12,035 nt of DNA from a bacterium. GTDB taxonomy: Bacteria; Margulisbacteria; Marinamargulisbacteria; JAAEMD01. The notes under the pieces are model-generated. The model saw only the letters and a program-made list of their open reading frames with translations, did not search any database and had not been told where the DNA came from. This document shows positions 1-7,335 of this stretch, in pieces (positions within the stretch are counted from its first letter, which is position 1; every line of letters begins with the position of its first letter). Location: assembly GCA_024225875.1 (NCBI GenBank), contig JAAEMD010000220.1:1-12035 (forward strand), written 5' to 3'. The position numbers were made by a program, and so were the translations under genes.

Positions 1-5
1 ATCAT
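1..5 (-). CDS. Start of an unidentified gene running off the left edge
   Basis: Reading leftward on the minus strand, an ATG occupies positions 5-3 and the window ends two bases later, so no product can be named. The call rests on the ribosome-binding site: the minus-strand sequence TAAGGAGG lies at 23-16, ten bases before the ATG. It is among the strongest Shine-Dalgarno sequences in the window. The gene would follow the DUF218 gene in the same direction, after a gap of about 340 bases. The ribosome-binding site lies in a hairpin stem, described separately. Confidence 0.6.
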
Positions 6-11
6 GTTTTT

Positions 12-61
12 AGTGCCTCCTTAAATATTCTTTTTTCTACTAATATTTTACTTGAGGCACT
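12..61 (-). promoter_or_regulatory. Hairpin burying the ribosome-binding site of the left-edge gene
   Basis: A perfect 8-base inverted repeat, AGTGCCTC at 12-19 and GAGGCACT at 54-61, would form a stem in the minus-strand transcript. A second AT-only stem inside it pairs AATATT at 42-47 with AATATT at 24-29, separated from the outer stem by a small internal loop and closed by a 12-base loop. The outer stem takes up the GAGG of the Shine-Dalgarno sequence, so folding should hide the ribosome-binding site. No U-run follows on the minus strand, so it does not look like a terminator. RNA thermometer, protein-controlled or ligand-controlled switching are all possible; I recognise no known riboswitch class. 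Confidence 0.45.
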
Positions 62-194
62 CTTCTTTTACTCATGGATAGTTCATGTTTTGTTCGTTGC
101 TTATCCAAAACTGAGGTTAAAGTAGTTCACTTTTCCAGTAATTTCTTAAAAAGCGGTTGAGAAATATATCATTTATCAGCAAATAGTCTGCCTT

Positions 195-329
195 TTACGT
201 GTTTAGTGATATTTTCTTCCATATCCTGTTTGAAATATTATGCTTTCTATTTATGCCTTCCAGGAGTTTACTTTCCAGCATCATCCTGCTTTGATTATAA
301 GGATGACATATATCACAGGAAGGAAACAT
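195..329 (-). CDS. Possible 44-residue CxxC mini-protein, or remnant of a longer gene
   Basis: An ATG at 329 opens 44 codons ending in TAA at 197-195. It starts 18 bases after the DUF218 stop, with a weak AGG seven bases upstream as ribosome-binding site. The peptide has an early Cys-Asp-Ile-Cys-His-Pro motif (residues 5-10), then an LLEG segment and a basic stretch that could be a helix-turn-helix. This arrangement loosely recalls small DNA-binding proteins with a Cys-pair and His-Pro knuckle followed by a helix-turn-helix, but that is only resemblance. The same frame stays open for 25 more codons after the TAA, to a second TAA at 119-117, so this may be a pseudogene or sequencing error in a gene of about 70 codons. 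A chance ORF in AT-rich spacer is also possible. Confidence 0.3.
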   Translation of the reverse strand: MFPSCDICHPYNQSRMMLESKLLEGINRKHNISNRIWKKISLNT

Positions 330-347
330 CTTTAAGCCTGATAAGTC

Positions 348-974
348 TTATCCGGATAATATAAAAACCTTATACCAGATGTACTTGGCCCACTCTATAA
401 AAATACGCTCTATCATGTCATGAGATTTCCACCAGTTATCATAATCAATATTATCATCGGCCCCAGCGATATATATTTTGATATCTGAGTTCCCAAAGAC
501 TTTTGTAAAAACTTCATATGATCTTCTGGTATGAAATTTTGATGTCACAATAACTACTGATTCAAGGTCCATATCAGATATTTTTTCAAATGAGTTAACG
601 GCATTATCCTTAGTACTAAACGACATTGTTTCTATCATAATGTCCTTTGAAGGAACGCCCAGATGCTGAGCATATTCAGACATATACTCAGAATAGGAGG
701 AAAGAAATATCGGCCCCCCGGTCATTAAAAGCCCGGGCACTTTATTTTTTTTATAAATATCTACAGCCTTTTTAACCCTGGAGCCACCTGCTCCAGAAAG
801 AACAATAGCAATATCTGCAGACTCAAAATCAGTATCATAAATTAAAAACCTGCCAGATAAACGCAAAATAAAGGGATGGACTATTATCAGTACAATAAAA
901 ACACATATACAGAAAAAAAGTATTTTTTTTGTTCTGGAATCCAGAAAATTTACAAAAATATCTTTAATAACCAT
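348..974 (-). CDS. Membrane-anchored DUF218 (YdcF/SanA/ElyC-like) protein
   Basis: This 208-residue protein has a short cytoplasmic N-terminus, one hydrophobic segment (about residues 18-39) and a DUF218 domain facing outward. Family landmarks are the strand and glycine loop ending in LSGAGGSR (59-66), the MTGGP loop (84-88), GVPSKDI followed by an E and STKDNA (106-125), and VTSKFHTRRS (143-152). The fold is Rossmann-like. ElyC and SanA in enterobacteria affect envelope integrity and peptidoglycan synthesis under stress, but the biochemical activity of the family is poorly defined, so only a general envelope role is inferred. The start is the first ATG; no clear Shine-Dalgarno precedes it, and it lies 37 bases after the kinase stop, so coupled translation is likely. 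Size is normal for a single-domain member. Confidence 0.85.
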   Translation of the reverse strand: MVIKDIFVNFLDSRTKKILFFCICVFIVLIIVHPFILRLSGRFLIYDTDFESADIAIVLSGAGGSRVKKAVDIYKKNKVPGLLMTGGPIFLSSYSEYMSEYAQHLGVPSKDIMIETMSFSTKDNAVNSFEKISDMDLESVVIVTSKFHTRRSYEVFTKVFGNSDIKIYIAGADDNIDYDNWWKSHDMIERIFIEWAKYIWYKVFILSG

Positions 975-1011
975 ATTAGATATTAATTAATCGAACCAGT
1001 ATTTAATATTC

Positions 1012-1929
1012 TCATAAAACTAATTTATCAGGCAGTGCTGTAAATTTTTCAAATTCTTTATATCTGCGTAATATTCTATCTTTATCAATATTTTTCAAAA
1101 CATCCATACTAAATCCCTGGACTGTAAACGAGGATATCATCGTACCAGCTATAATTGCCTGCTTATATGTTTCTTCATCCAGAACTTTTGACTGAGATAA
1201 ATATCCTGCAAAACCTCCTGCAAAACTATCTCCTGCACCAGTAGGGTCTACCAGTTCTTTAAGAGGAAAAGCTGGACATATAAAGTAATCCTGTCCATTA
1301 AACATAATTGATCCATGCTCACCTTTTTTCACTATTAACCTCGATGGGCCCAGCTCTAAAATATCTGACATACCCTGAATGATATTATCTTTACCCGTCA
1401 ACATACGGATTTCCTGATCATTAATAATCAAAATATCTACAAGTTCCAGTGTGCTTTTTAAAGCATCCAGACTATTTTCAATCCAGAAGTTCATTGTATC
1501 TAATATAACTACCTCTGTACGCTTTAACTGTTCAATAGTTTTTTTCTGTAAAACAGGATCAATATTAGCTAAAAAAACCACTCTGGCCTGCCTGGCTTTT
1601 TCCGGCAGATCAGGATCAAATTCAAGTAAAGCATTTAAATCGGTTTGCACTGTGTATGCCTGGCTCATATCTTTCTCATAATATCCATTCCAGTGAAATG
1701 TTTTACCTTCTGATATATCTATACCAGTTATATCAATTCCTCTTGACTCAAAGAACGTCAGGTAGCTGTCCGGAAAGTCATTACCTACTATTCCTGCTAA
1801 ACTTATATTATCAAAAATACTGGCAGCAATTCCGGCATAAGTTGCTGACCCGCCCAGTATCCTGCTATGAGATTCTGACGGGGTTTTTATGGTATCTAAA
1901 GCTACAGTTCCAATAATAGTGACAGCCAT
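1012..1929 (-). CDS. PfkB/ribokinase-family carbohydrate kinase
   Basis: This 305-residue cytoplasmic kinase transfers phosphate from ATP to a sugar, nucleoside or related hydroxyl. Near the N-terminus, GGSATYAGIAAS (26-37) corresponds to the substrate-side glycine motif of the family. NDQEIRMLTG (170-179) is the typical central motif, and DPTGAGDSFAGGF (228-240) is the second PfkB signature, with D234 as the expected catalytic base and GAG as the anion hole. The length is typical. The substrate cannot be read from the sequence; ribose, adenosine, fructose phosphate and other substrates all occur in this superfamily. A strong ribosome-binding site, AAAGGAG at 1943-1937, lies seven bases before the ATG, supporting the start. 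The 78-base gap upstream holds a stem-loop and tandem repeats that may regulate this gene. Confidence 0.9.
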   Translation of the reverse strand: MAVTIIGTVALDTIKTPSESHSRILGGSATYAGIAASIFDNISLAGIVGNDFPDSYLTFFESRGIDITGIDISEGKTFHWNGYYEKDMSQAYTVQTDLNALLEFDPDLPEKARQARVVFLANIDPVLQKKTIEQLKRTEVVILDTMNFWIENSLDALKSTLELVDILIINDQEIRMLTGKDNIIQGMSDILELGPSRLIVKKGEHGSIMFNGQDYFICPAFPLKELVDPTGAGDSFAGGFAGYLSQSKVLDEETYKQAIIAGTMISSFTVQGFSMDVLKNIDKDRILRRYKEFEKFTALPDKLVL

Positions 1930-1953
1930 TTTATTACTCCTTTAGTAGTTTCT

Positions 1954-2010
1954 TAATTGACAGTATATGTTTGTTAGAACATTACCTGTCTTTAATATAC
2001 CTGTTAATTA
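1954..2010 (-). promoter_or_regulatory. Imperfect stem-loop with tandem TACCTGT repeats in the foldase-kinase gap
   Basis: Positions 1954-1968 and 1995-2010 form an inverted repeat of about 14 paired bases with one mismatch and one bulge, around a 26-base loop; the right arm includes the foldase stop codon. Overlapping it are two direct copies of TACCTGT (plus-strand reading) at 1983-1989 and 1998-2004, spaced 15 bases apart. On the minus strand a TATACT at 1967-1962 resembles a -10 box, but the best -35 candidate (AAGACA, 1992-1987) sits 19 bases away, so a promoter is weakly supported. The stem could equally mark mRNA processing or stability between the two genes. Confidence 0.35.
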
Positions 2011-3705
2011 TTTATCAAATATTTTCAAATCCTGTGAATCCAGTTCTATTACCTTATCTTCCTTCTTCTCCATTTCCTTCACCTTATCTTCCCTGCTTTC
2101 TGCAATCAAGGACTCTACCCTTGCTATTTCTATCTCAACTTTTTTAAATCTGTCTTGAGCATTAAGCTCCTGATATATATTTCTCAGCTTTTTTAAAGCA
2201 TTTATATTATTACCAGATAACTCCATAACTTTATCATATTGCTTAATAATCTTTTCCGGCAAATTCTTTTCTTTGTACTTTTTGCCCACCTCAATACGGG
2301 AAATCCTTATTAAATCTGGCAACTGGTTATAGGCATTACTCTTGTCCTGCTGCATATTTTTCTGGCCAGCTTCATACTTCCTCATTGCTCGATCATACCT
2401 CATTTTAATTTTCCTCTTTAGAGAACCTTTTATTTCTTTGCCTGAGTAAAAATCTTCTACAAAAAGATCTCCTAACATAAAATGAACTGATACAAGGTCC
2501 AGAGCAGGATACATCTCACCCTTTACTACTGCCTTCATCAACTCTTTTCTGGCTTTCTCTTTATCCTCCAGCATCCAGTACATTTTTGCTAATAAATAGT
2601 GAGGAACAGGACTAGCCGGGTTATTAGAGATCTGAGCCTGATAAGCGGGTATCGCTATGTCAATATTTCCTTTTGATTTAGCATCATAGGCTCTCAAAAC
2701 AGAATCAAATATCTCTAATTTATCGTTACTTAACACTTTTTGAATATAGTCTGTAACAGCACTATCCTGCTTTTCTTTTAAGATCATTTCCTTTTCTTTT
2801 TCATAGTCAATATTATCGAAACCCGTCTTTCTTTTTTTATCAACAACTCTGATTAAATGATAACCATATGTTGTTAATACAGGGTTTGATATTTCTCCCT
2901 TATCTAAAGAAAAGGCAATATCCTCAAAAGCTCCAACAGTGTCACCCGTACTTATCCACCCTAAACCTCCTCCAGTCGTTTTAGTACCAGGGTCTTCAGA
3001 ATAGGTAGTTACAGCATCCTGAAACGATAAACCTTTCTTTATTTGATTCAAAACATTACGGGCCCTGGTTAAAGCAGACAGCCGACTGTCTGCTTCATTA
3101 TCTTTTTTTATTAATATATGATCTACTTTTATGTCAGTATATTTATTATCCACATCTTTATTGTTCACAAAAACACTGGAAGTAAGATTTTTTGCAAATA
3201 CCTGGACTAGAATATCATTTTTTAAATTTTCCATAAAAATCTTATAAGGATAATTATTTTCTGCCAGCATTTTTTTAAGTTCTTTTTTACCTTTCATATT
3301 ATATAACTTATATATATTTGCCATGTTCTGCTGAATTTCAGCTTTTGATACTTTGATTTTATGCTGTTTTGCACCCTCAAACAGGATTGTATACTGCAAT
3401 GCCTGATTAAAGGCGGAAAAATGTATCAATTCCTGCATTTCAGGACTAATCTCAATATATCTGTTATTTTTTTGCATATATGAGGCTGCCTGTGATATTT
3501 GCTCATAATACTTCTGCTTATTAACAGGGGTTTGTCCCAGTACAGCTATTTCATTTGATGTATCTATCAGCTGACCTCTTTTAACATTACCCTGCTTTTT
3601 ATAAGAATTTCGAAATAAAAGTGCTCCGGCAAACATTGTCAAACCAAATGAAATAATTATAACCCATCCTATAAGAGCTGCATTTCTTCGTAAGAATCCT
3701 AACAT
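2008..3705 (-). CDS. Membrane-anchored parvulin-type peptidyl-prolyl isomerase with TPR-like C-terminus
   Basis: This 565-residue protein begins with one membrane segment (about residues 9-32) without a lipobox, so it is probably a membrane-anchored exported foldase. Residues 50-185 form a helical SurA/PpiD-like chaperone region. Residues 192-290 are a parvulin (rotamase) domain: VDHILIK at 194-200, EDPGTKTTGGGLGW at 237-250, then GAFEDIAFSL and a TTYGYHLIRV end. This domain isomerises prolyl bonds and helps secreted proteins fold. From about 338 to 520 come helical repeats resembling TPRs, clearest at 351-395 with NPASPVPHYLLAKMYW and KARKELMKAV. A charged coiled coil (520-553) ends the protein. 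A strong ribosome-binding site, GGAGGA at 3716-3711, supports the start. It follows ftsX by 51 bases, which suggests, but does not prove, a link to division or wall remodelling. Confidence 0.88.
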   Translation of the reverse strand: MLGFLRRNAALIGWVIIISFGLTMFAGALLFRNSYKKQGNVKRGQLIDTSNEIAVLGQTPVNKQKYYEQISQAASYMQKNNRYIEISPEMQELIHFSAFNQALQYTILFEGAKQHKIKVSKAEIQQNMANIYKLYNMKGKKELKKMLAENNYPYKIFMENLKNDILVQVFAKNLTSSVFVNNKDVDNKYTDIKVDHILIKKDNEADSRLSALTRARNVLNQIKKGLSFQDAVTTYSEDPGTKTTGGGLGWISTGDTVGAFEDIAFSLDKGEISNPVLTTYGYHLIRVVDKKRKTGFDNIDYEKEKEMILKEKQDSAVTDYIQKVLSNDKLEIFDSVLRAYDAKSKGNIDIAIPAYQAQISNNPASPVPHYLLAKMYWMLEDKEKARKELMKAVVKGEMYPALDLVSVHFMLGDLFVEDFYSGKEIKGSLKRKIKMRYDRAMRKYEAGQKNMQQDKSNAYNQLPDLIRISRIEVGKKYKEKNLPEKIIKQYDKVMELSGNNINALKKLRNIYQELNAQDRFKKVEIEIARVESLIAESREDKVKEMEKKEDKVIELDSQDLKIFDK

Positions 3706-3756
3706 CTATTTCCTCCATATATTTGTTTATTTAACAAAAAGCCCAAAATAAAACTA

Positions 3757-4662
3757 TTATTTTCTAATACGCATATTTTCATAACTCAAAGATTTTGATA
3801 CTGATATATAGGCTCCTAAAGTACCTAATACTGCTCCTAATAACAACACAACCGCATAAATTGAATTTAGTTTATCTTTATCAAAAACTAAAGGAAAAAA
3901 AGGTATTGTCTCCTGTATTTTAGTTGCAAATAATAAATAAAAAAAATACAAAAAACTTACAGCTGCTCCCCCGCCAGTCACACCCATAATAAAGCCCTCT
4001 ATTATAAAAGGGCCTCTTATAAAATATTTTGTTGCCCCAACCAGCAGCATAATCTCAATCTCATCGTTTCTTGCCAGAACAGTCAGCCTGATAGTATTCA
4101 CAATAATAAACAGGGTAGCTAATGTAAGAAAAACTACCAGACCAAGCCCACCATACTTTGCACAGGCCGCCAGCATCTCTATTCTCTCTGCAATATGCCC
4201 TGTATAACCAACATCATCAACATAACCAGAGAATTTATCCTCCAGATATTTTGCAACTTTTTTAACTTCACGGCCATTGTACATAGAAACTTTGAACGAA
4301 TCAGGAAGTGGGTTTATACCAACCAGATCATTCAACTCCAGTTTCTGAAAACTTTTTTTAAAAACATCCCAGGCAATATCTTTACTAATAAACTCAACAC
4401 TTTTTACAGACGGCATTTCAGCAATTTCAGTCTTAAAGTTCTGTATTTCACTAACAGTCATAGAGTTGTTAAGGTAGACTCTAATTTCTAATTTAGAAGT
4501 AACAAATTCAGCAATATTATTCAAATTTGCTGTAAGTAACAGGAAAACACCAAAAACAATAAGTGAAACAGCTATTGTAGCTATAGAAATTATTATCATA
4601 ATACCTGATCTTTTAAGGCTGGTAAAAGCTTCCGAAATGAAGAAAAAGGAATCACCAAACAT
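3757..4662 (-). CDS. ftsX: Cell division protein FtsX
   Basis: This is the 301-residue permease-like partner of FtsE. The FtsEX complex sits at the division septum and uses ATP hydrolysis to switch on peptidoglycan hydrolases outside the membrane. It does not obviously transport anything. The topology fits the family: TM1 at about 20-44, an extracytoplasmic domain at 45-168 containing the conserved NPLPDSF (117-123), then TM2 (170-192), TM3 (215-243) and TM4 (267-288). The cytoplasmic RNDEIEIMLLVGAT (198-211) between TM2 and TM3 is the usual coupling segment facing the ATPase. The ATG overlaps the ftsE stop codon by one base (TAATG), so the pair should be translationally coupled. The external domain is of ordinary size. 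Its hydrolase partner (EnvC, PcsB or CwlO in known bacteria) is not in this window. Confidence 0.95.
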   Translation of the reverse strand: MFGDSFFFISEAFTSLKRSGIMIIISIATIAVSLIVFGVFLLLTANLNNIAEFVTSKLEIRVYLNNSMTVSEIQNFKTEIAEMPSVKSVEFISKDIAWDVFKKSFQKLELNDLVGINPLPDSFKVSMYNGREVKKVAKYLEDKFSGYVDDVGYTGHIAERIEMLAACAKYGGLGLVVFLTLATLFIIVNTIRLTVLARNDEIEIMLLVGATKYFIRGPFIIEGFIMGVTGGGAAVSFLYFFYLLFATKIQETIPFFPLVFDKDKLNSIYAVVLLLGAVLGTLGAYISVSKSLSYENMRIRK

Positions 4663-5339
4663 TAATTATAGGATCCCAGCTCGCTATCTCTTATTATTCG
4701 ACCATTTTCTAACGCCACAACACGCTTTCTAATATCATCCACAATACCTTTGTCATGAGTAGCAACAATAACGGTAGTTCTTCTGGCATTTATTTTACTT
4801 AAAAGCTGCATTATTTCCCAGGATGTATCAGGGTCAAGACTTCCTGTTGGCTCATCTGCCAGTAATATAGGCGGGTTATTTACTATAGCTCTGGCAATAC
4901 AAATTCGCTGTTGCTCTCCACCAGAAAGTTCCGATGGAAAGTTTGACATTTTTTCTTGAAGTCCTACAAGCTCCAGAACCTGTGTAACCTGCTTTCGGAT
5001 ACGGTATCTTTGATAATGCATAACCTGCAAAGCAAAAGCAACATTCTCAAAAACTGTTCTTCTGGGCAGTAATTTAAAATCCTGAAAGATCACTCCTATA
5101 TTTCTTCTTAGGTAAGGTATTTGTTTAGATGGCAGTGTTTTCAAAGAAACGCTATCAATAAAAACATCTCCTGATGTAGGCTTTTCAACACTAAAAAGCA
5201 ATTTTAATAAAGTGGATTTTCCAGCCCCGGACGAACCTACAAGATACACAAACTCATCCTTTGCTATATGGAGATTAATTCCATTCAAGGCTAAAAAACC
5301 ATTATCATATTCCTTTTCCAGATAGTGTATTCGGATCAT
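4662..5339 (-). CDS. ftsE: Cell division ATP-binding protein FtsE
   Basis: This 225-residue ABC ATPase powers FtsX at the septum. It has a complete set of motifs: Walker A GSSGAGKS (35-42), the Q-loop in IFQDFKLL (84-91), whose FQDFKLL form is characteristic of FtsE, the LSGGEQQR signature (138-145), Walker B ILLADEP (158-164) and the switch histidine H195 in ATHD. All catalytic residues are present, so the protein should be active. Its ATG overlaps the transketolase stop codon (ATGA), and only a weak GAG serves as ribosome-binding site, so its translation probably depends on ribosomes finishing tkt. Its own stop overlaps the ftsX start. Length and order are standard for ftsEX; having transketolase directly upstream is not. 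Confidence 0.97.
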   Translation of the reverse strand: MIRIHYLEKEYDNGFLALNGINLHIAKDEFVYLVGSSGAGKSTLLKLLFSVEKPTSGDVFIDSVSLKTLPSKQIPYLRRNIGVIFQDFKLLPRRTVFENVAFALQVMHYQRYRIRKQVTQVLELVGLQEKMSNFPSELSGGEQQRICIARAIVNNPPILLADEPTGSLDPDTSWEIMQLLSKINARRTTVIVATHDKGIVDDIRKRVVALENGRIIRDSELGSYN

Positions 5340-7312
5340 AGTTTCTCTATAATTTTATCCACTGTAAATCCAAAATGATCAGCTAAGTCAGAAGCAGGAG
5401 CACTTAAGCCAAAACTGTCTACAGAAATAGATATCCCGTCCCTGCCAGTATATTTATGCCAGCCTAACGAAGATTGAGCTTCAATAGAACAGTATTTTTT
5501 TATATTACCACCTAATACAGACTCTTTATAATCCATATCCTGCGCATCAAATAATTCAAATGACGGCATTGATACTAATCTTACTGAGTTACCTTGGTCT
5601 TCCAGCTTTAAGGCAACATCAAGCGCCAGGGCAAGCTCAGAACCTGTTGCCAGCAGGCAGTAATCTACGTCCTCAGGTCTGCAGGCCTTTTTTACAACAT
5701 AACCTCCGTATTCAACACTTTCAAAACTTGTATCAGATAAGCTTTTAAGCTTTTGTCTACTTAAAATAAGTGCAACAGGTGTCTTTAATTTCAATGCTGT
5801 AGACCAGGCACCTTTTACTTCATTATTATCTGCCGGCCTGATAACAGTCAGTCCGGGTACAGCACGCAAAGAAGCAAGGTGTTCCACAGGCTGATGAGTC
5901 GGACCATCTTCTCCCAGGAAAATGCTGTCATGAGTAAATTGATATATAACTTTTAATTTCATTAGAGATGCAACTCGAATTGCATTTCTCATATAATCAG
6001 AGAAAACCAGAAATGTACCACAAAAAGGCAGAACCATTCCCTGTAAAGACAGACCAGAGGAAACAGCAGCCATAGCAAATTCTCTTACCCCATACTTAAT
6101 ATTTTTACCTTTAAAATTATTGCCTGTTATTATATCAGCTTTTTTTATCATAGTATTATCTGACCCGGAAAGATCCGCTGAACCGCCAACTAAGCCTGGC
6201 AGCTTTTCTGCAAGATAATTAATAACTATTCCAGAAGATTGTCTACTGGCAATATCCCCGGGCATATCTATCTCTTTAATACCATTAAATACATGTTCCG
6301 GGATATTTTTTTCAATAAGGTTTTTCCATCTAACTGCTTTTTCAGGATACTTTTCTGCCCATTTATCAAACTTAAGCTGCCATTCTTCCTGCGCTTTTTG
6401 CACTTCATCTAATCTAATCTCAAAAAATTCTCTTACCTCCTGAGGAACATAAAAAAGAGGCTCTAATGGAATACCAAGGTTTTGCTTTGTTTTTTCCGCA
6501 TTCTCCCTGCCAAGTGCCTTACCATGGCTTTCACTTGTATCAGCAACAGGAGAACCTTTACCAATAACTGTTCTGGCAATTATCAGTGAAGGTTTTTCAT
6601 CCTGTTTCCTGGCATCATTTAATGCCAGACTCAAATTCTCAAGATCATAGCCATCGATATCAACAACATTCCAGCCAAAGGCCTTAAATCTCAAGCTTAC
6701 ATTTTCCGAAAAACATTCATCTATTGAACCATCAAGACAAATATTATTAGCATCATAAATTACTATCAGATTATCGAGCTTTAAATGCCCTGCCAGAGAA
6801 CAGGCTTCATAAGAGATACCTTCCATCAAGCACCCATCTCCTGCCAGTGTATACACATGCGCATCAAGAAGACCCAGCTCATCTACCTCAAATTCAGCAG
6901 ACATAAGCTTGTTACCAAGGGCGATACCAACAGCATTAGCCAGTCCCTGTCCTAATGGACCAGAAGTTGTTTCAATACCCTTAATACTCCTGTATTCCGG
7001 ATGACCAGCTGCTAAAGAACCCATCTTACGAAATGTCTTAATATCATTAATAGTGACCGGATATCCGGCTAAATGTAAAATGGAGTACAGCAGCATTGAA
7101 CCATGACCTGCTGACAAGATAAACCGGTCCCTGTTAATCCAGGAGTCCTTAGTATTATAATTAAGCACAAAACCATAAAGATAAGAAGCTATTTCTGCAC
7201 AACCAAGTGGCAAACCAGGGTGACCGCTGTTAGCTGACTCTATGGCATCTATCGACAGACCCCGGATTGTATTTGCTGTTTGCTCTATTATTTCTTTGTC
7301 TTTTTCTTTCAT
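5336..7312 (-). CDS. tkt: Transketolase, full-length
   Basis: This 658-residue thiamine-diphosphate enzyme moves two-carbon units between sugar phosphates in the non-oxidative pentose phosphate pathway, using xylulose 5-phosphate, ribose 5-phosphate and erythrose 4-phosphate. All landmarks of the single-chain bacterial form are visible: GHPG (30-33), the active-site histidines near 70, 103 and 263, GPLGQG (118-123), the thiamine-diphosphate motif starting GDG (158-160) and ending DANN (187-190), GGSADLSGSDNT (376-387), the catalytic glutamate E411 in GVREFAM, and GEDGPTHQPVEH (467-478). The chain is not split into two halves as in many archaea and some bacteria. Only a weak ribosome-binding site precedes the ATG, 23 bases after rseP. 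The start agrees with the usual N-terminus, with GHPG about 30 residues in. Confidence 0.97.
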   Translation of the reverse strand: MKEKDKEIIEQTANTIRGLSIDAIESANSGHPGLPLGCAEIASYLYGFVLNYNTKDSWINRDRFILSAGHGSMLLYSILHLAGYPVTINDIKTFRKMGSLAAGHPEYRSIKGIETTSGPLGQGLANAVGIALGNKLMSAEFEVDELGLLDAHVYTLAGDGCLMEGISYEACSLAGHLKLDNLIVIYDANNICLDGSIDECFSENVSLRFKAFGWNVVDIDGYDLENLSLALNDARKQDEKPSLIIARTVIGKGSPVADTSESHGKALGRENAEKTKQNLGIPLEPLFYVPQEVREFFEIRLDEVQKAQEEWQLKFDKWAEKYPEKAVRWKNLIEKNIPEHVFNGIKEIDMPGDIASRQSSGIVINYLAEKLPGLVGGSADLSGSDNTMIKKADIITGNNFKGKNIKYGVREFAMAAVSSGLSLQGMVLPFCGTFLVFSDYMRNAIRVASLMKLKVIYQFTHDSIFLGEDGPTHQPVEHLASLRAVPGLTVIRPADNNEVKGAWSTALKLKTPVALILSRQKLKSLSDTSFESVEYGGYVVKKACRPEDVDYCLLATGSELALALDVALKLEDQGNSVRLVSMPSFELFDAQDMDYKESVLGGNIKKYCSIEAQSSLGWHKYTGRDGISISVDSFGLSAPASDLADHFGFTVDKIIEKL

Positions 7313-7335
7313 ATTTACTCATTAACATCCCTTCA

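Larger units (their letters stand above)
1..347 (-). other. 347-base region without a normal-sized gene
   Basis: This stretch lies after the DUF218 gene and before the left-edge gene, and is the longest non-coding-looking part of the window. On the minus strand it holds the possible CxxC mini-ORF (329-195) with its in-frame extension (194-117), then about 110 bases of leader ending in the ribosome-binding-site hairpin. Smaller inverted repeats occur at 75-80/102-107 (TGGATA/TATCCA) and 281-287/300-306 (TCATCCT/AGGATGA). I find no convincing sigma-70 promoter, no terminator with a U-tract, and no tRNA. The length would suit a regulated 5' leader for the left-edge gene. Confidence 0.5.

Noticed and set aside
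75..107. 6-base inverted repeat TGGATA/TATCCA in the leader of the left-edge gene
   Set aside because: It has a short stem with a 21-base loop; this is expected by chance in AT-rich DNA.
74..160. 28-codon plus-strand frame starting with an ATG in the left spacer
   Set aside because: It is short, has no Shine-Dalgarno sequence, no family resemblance, and opposes the direction of everything else.
281..306. 7-base inverted repeat TCATCCT/AGGATGA after the DUF218 gene, considered as a terminator
   Set aside because: No U-run follows on either strand, and it lies inside the possible mini-ORF.
3722..3738. TTTGTT/AACAAA hairpin between ftsX and the foldase gene
   Set aside because: The stem is nearly all AT with six pairs and no U-tract in the right place; too weak for a terminator.
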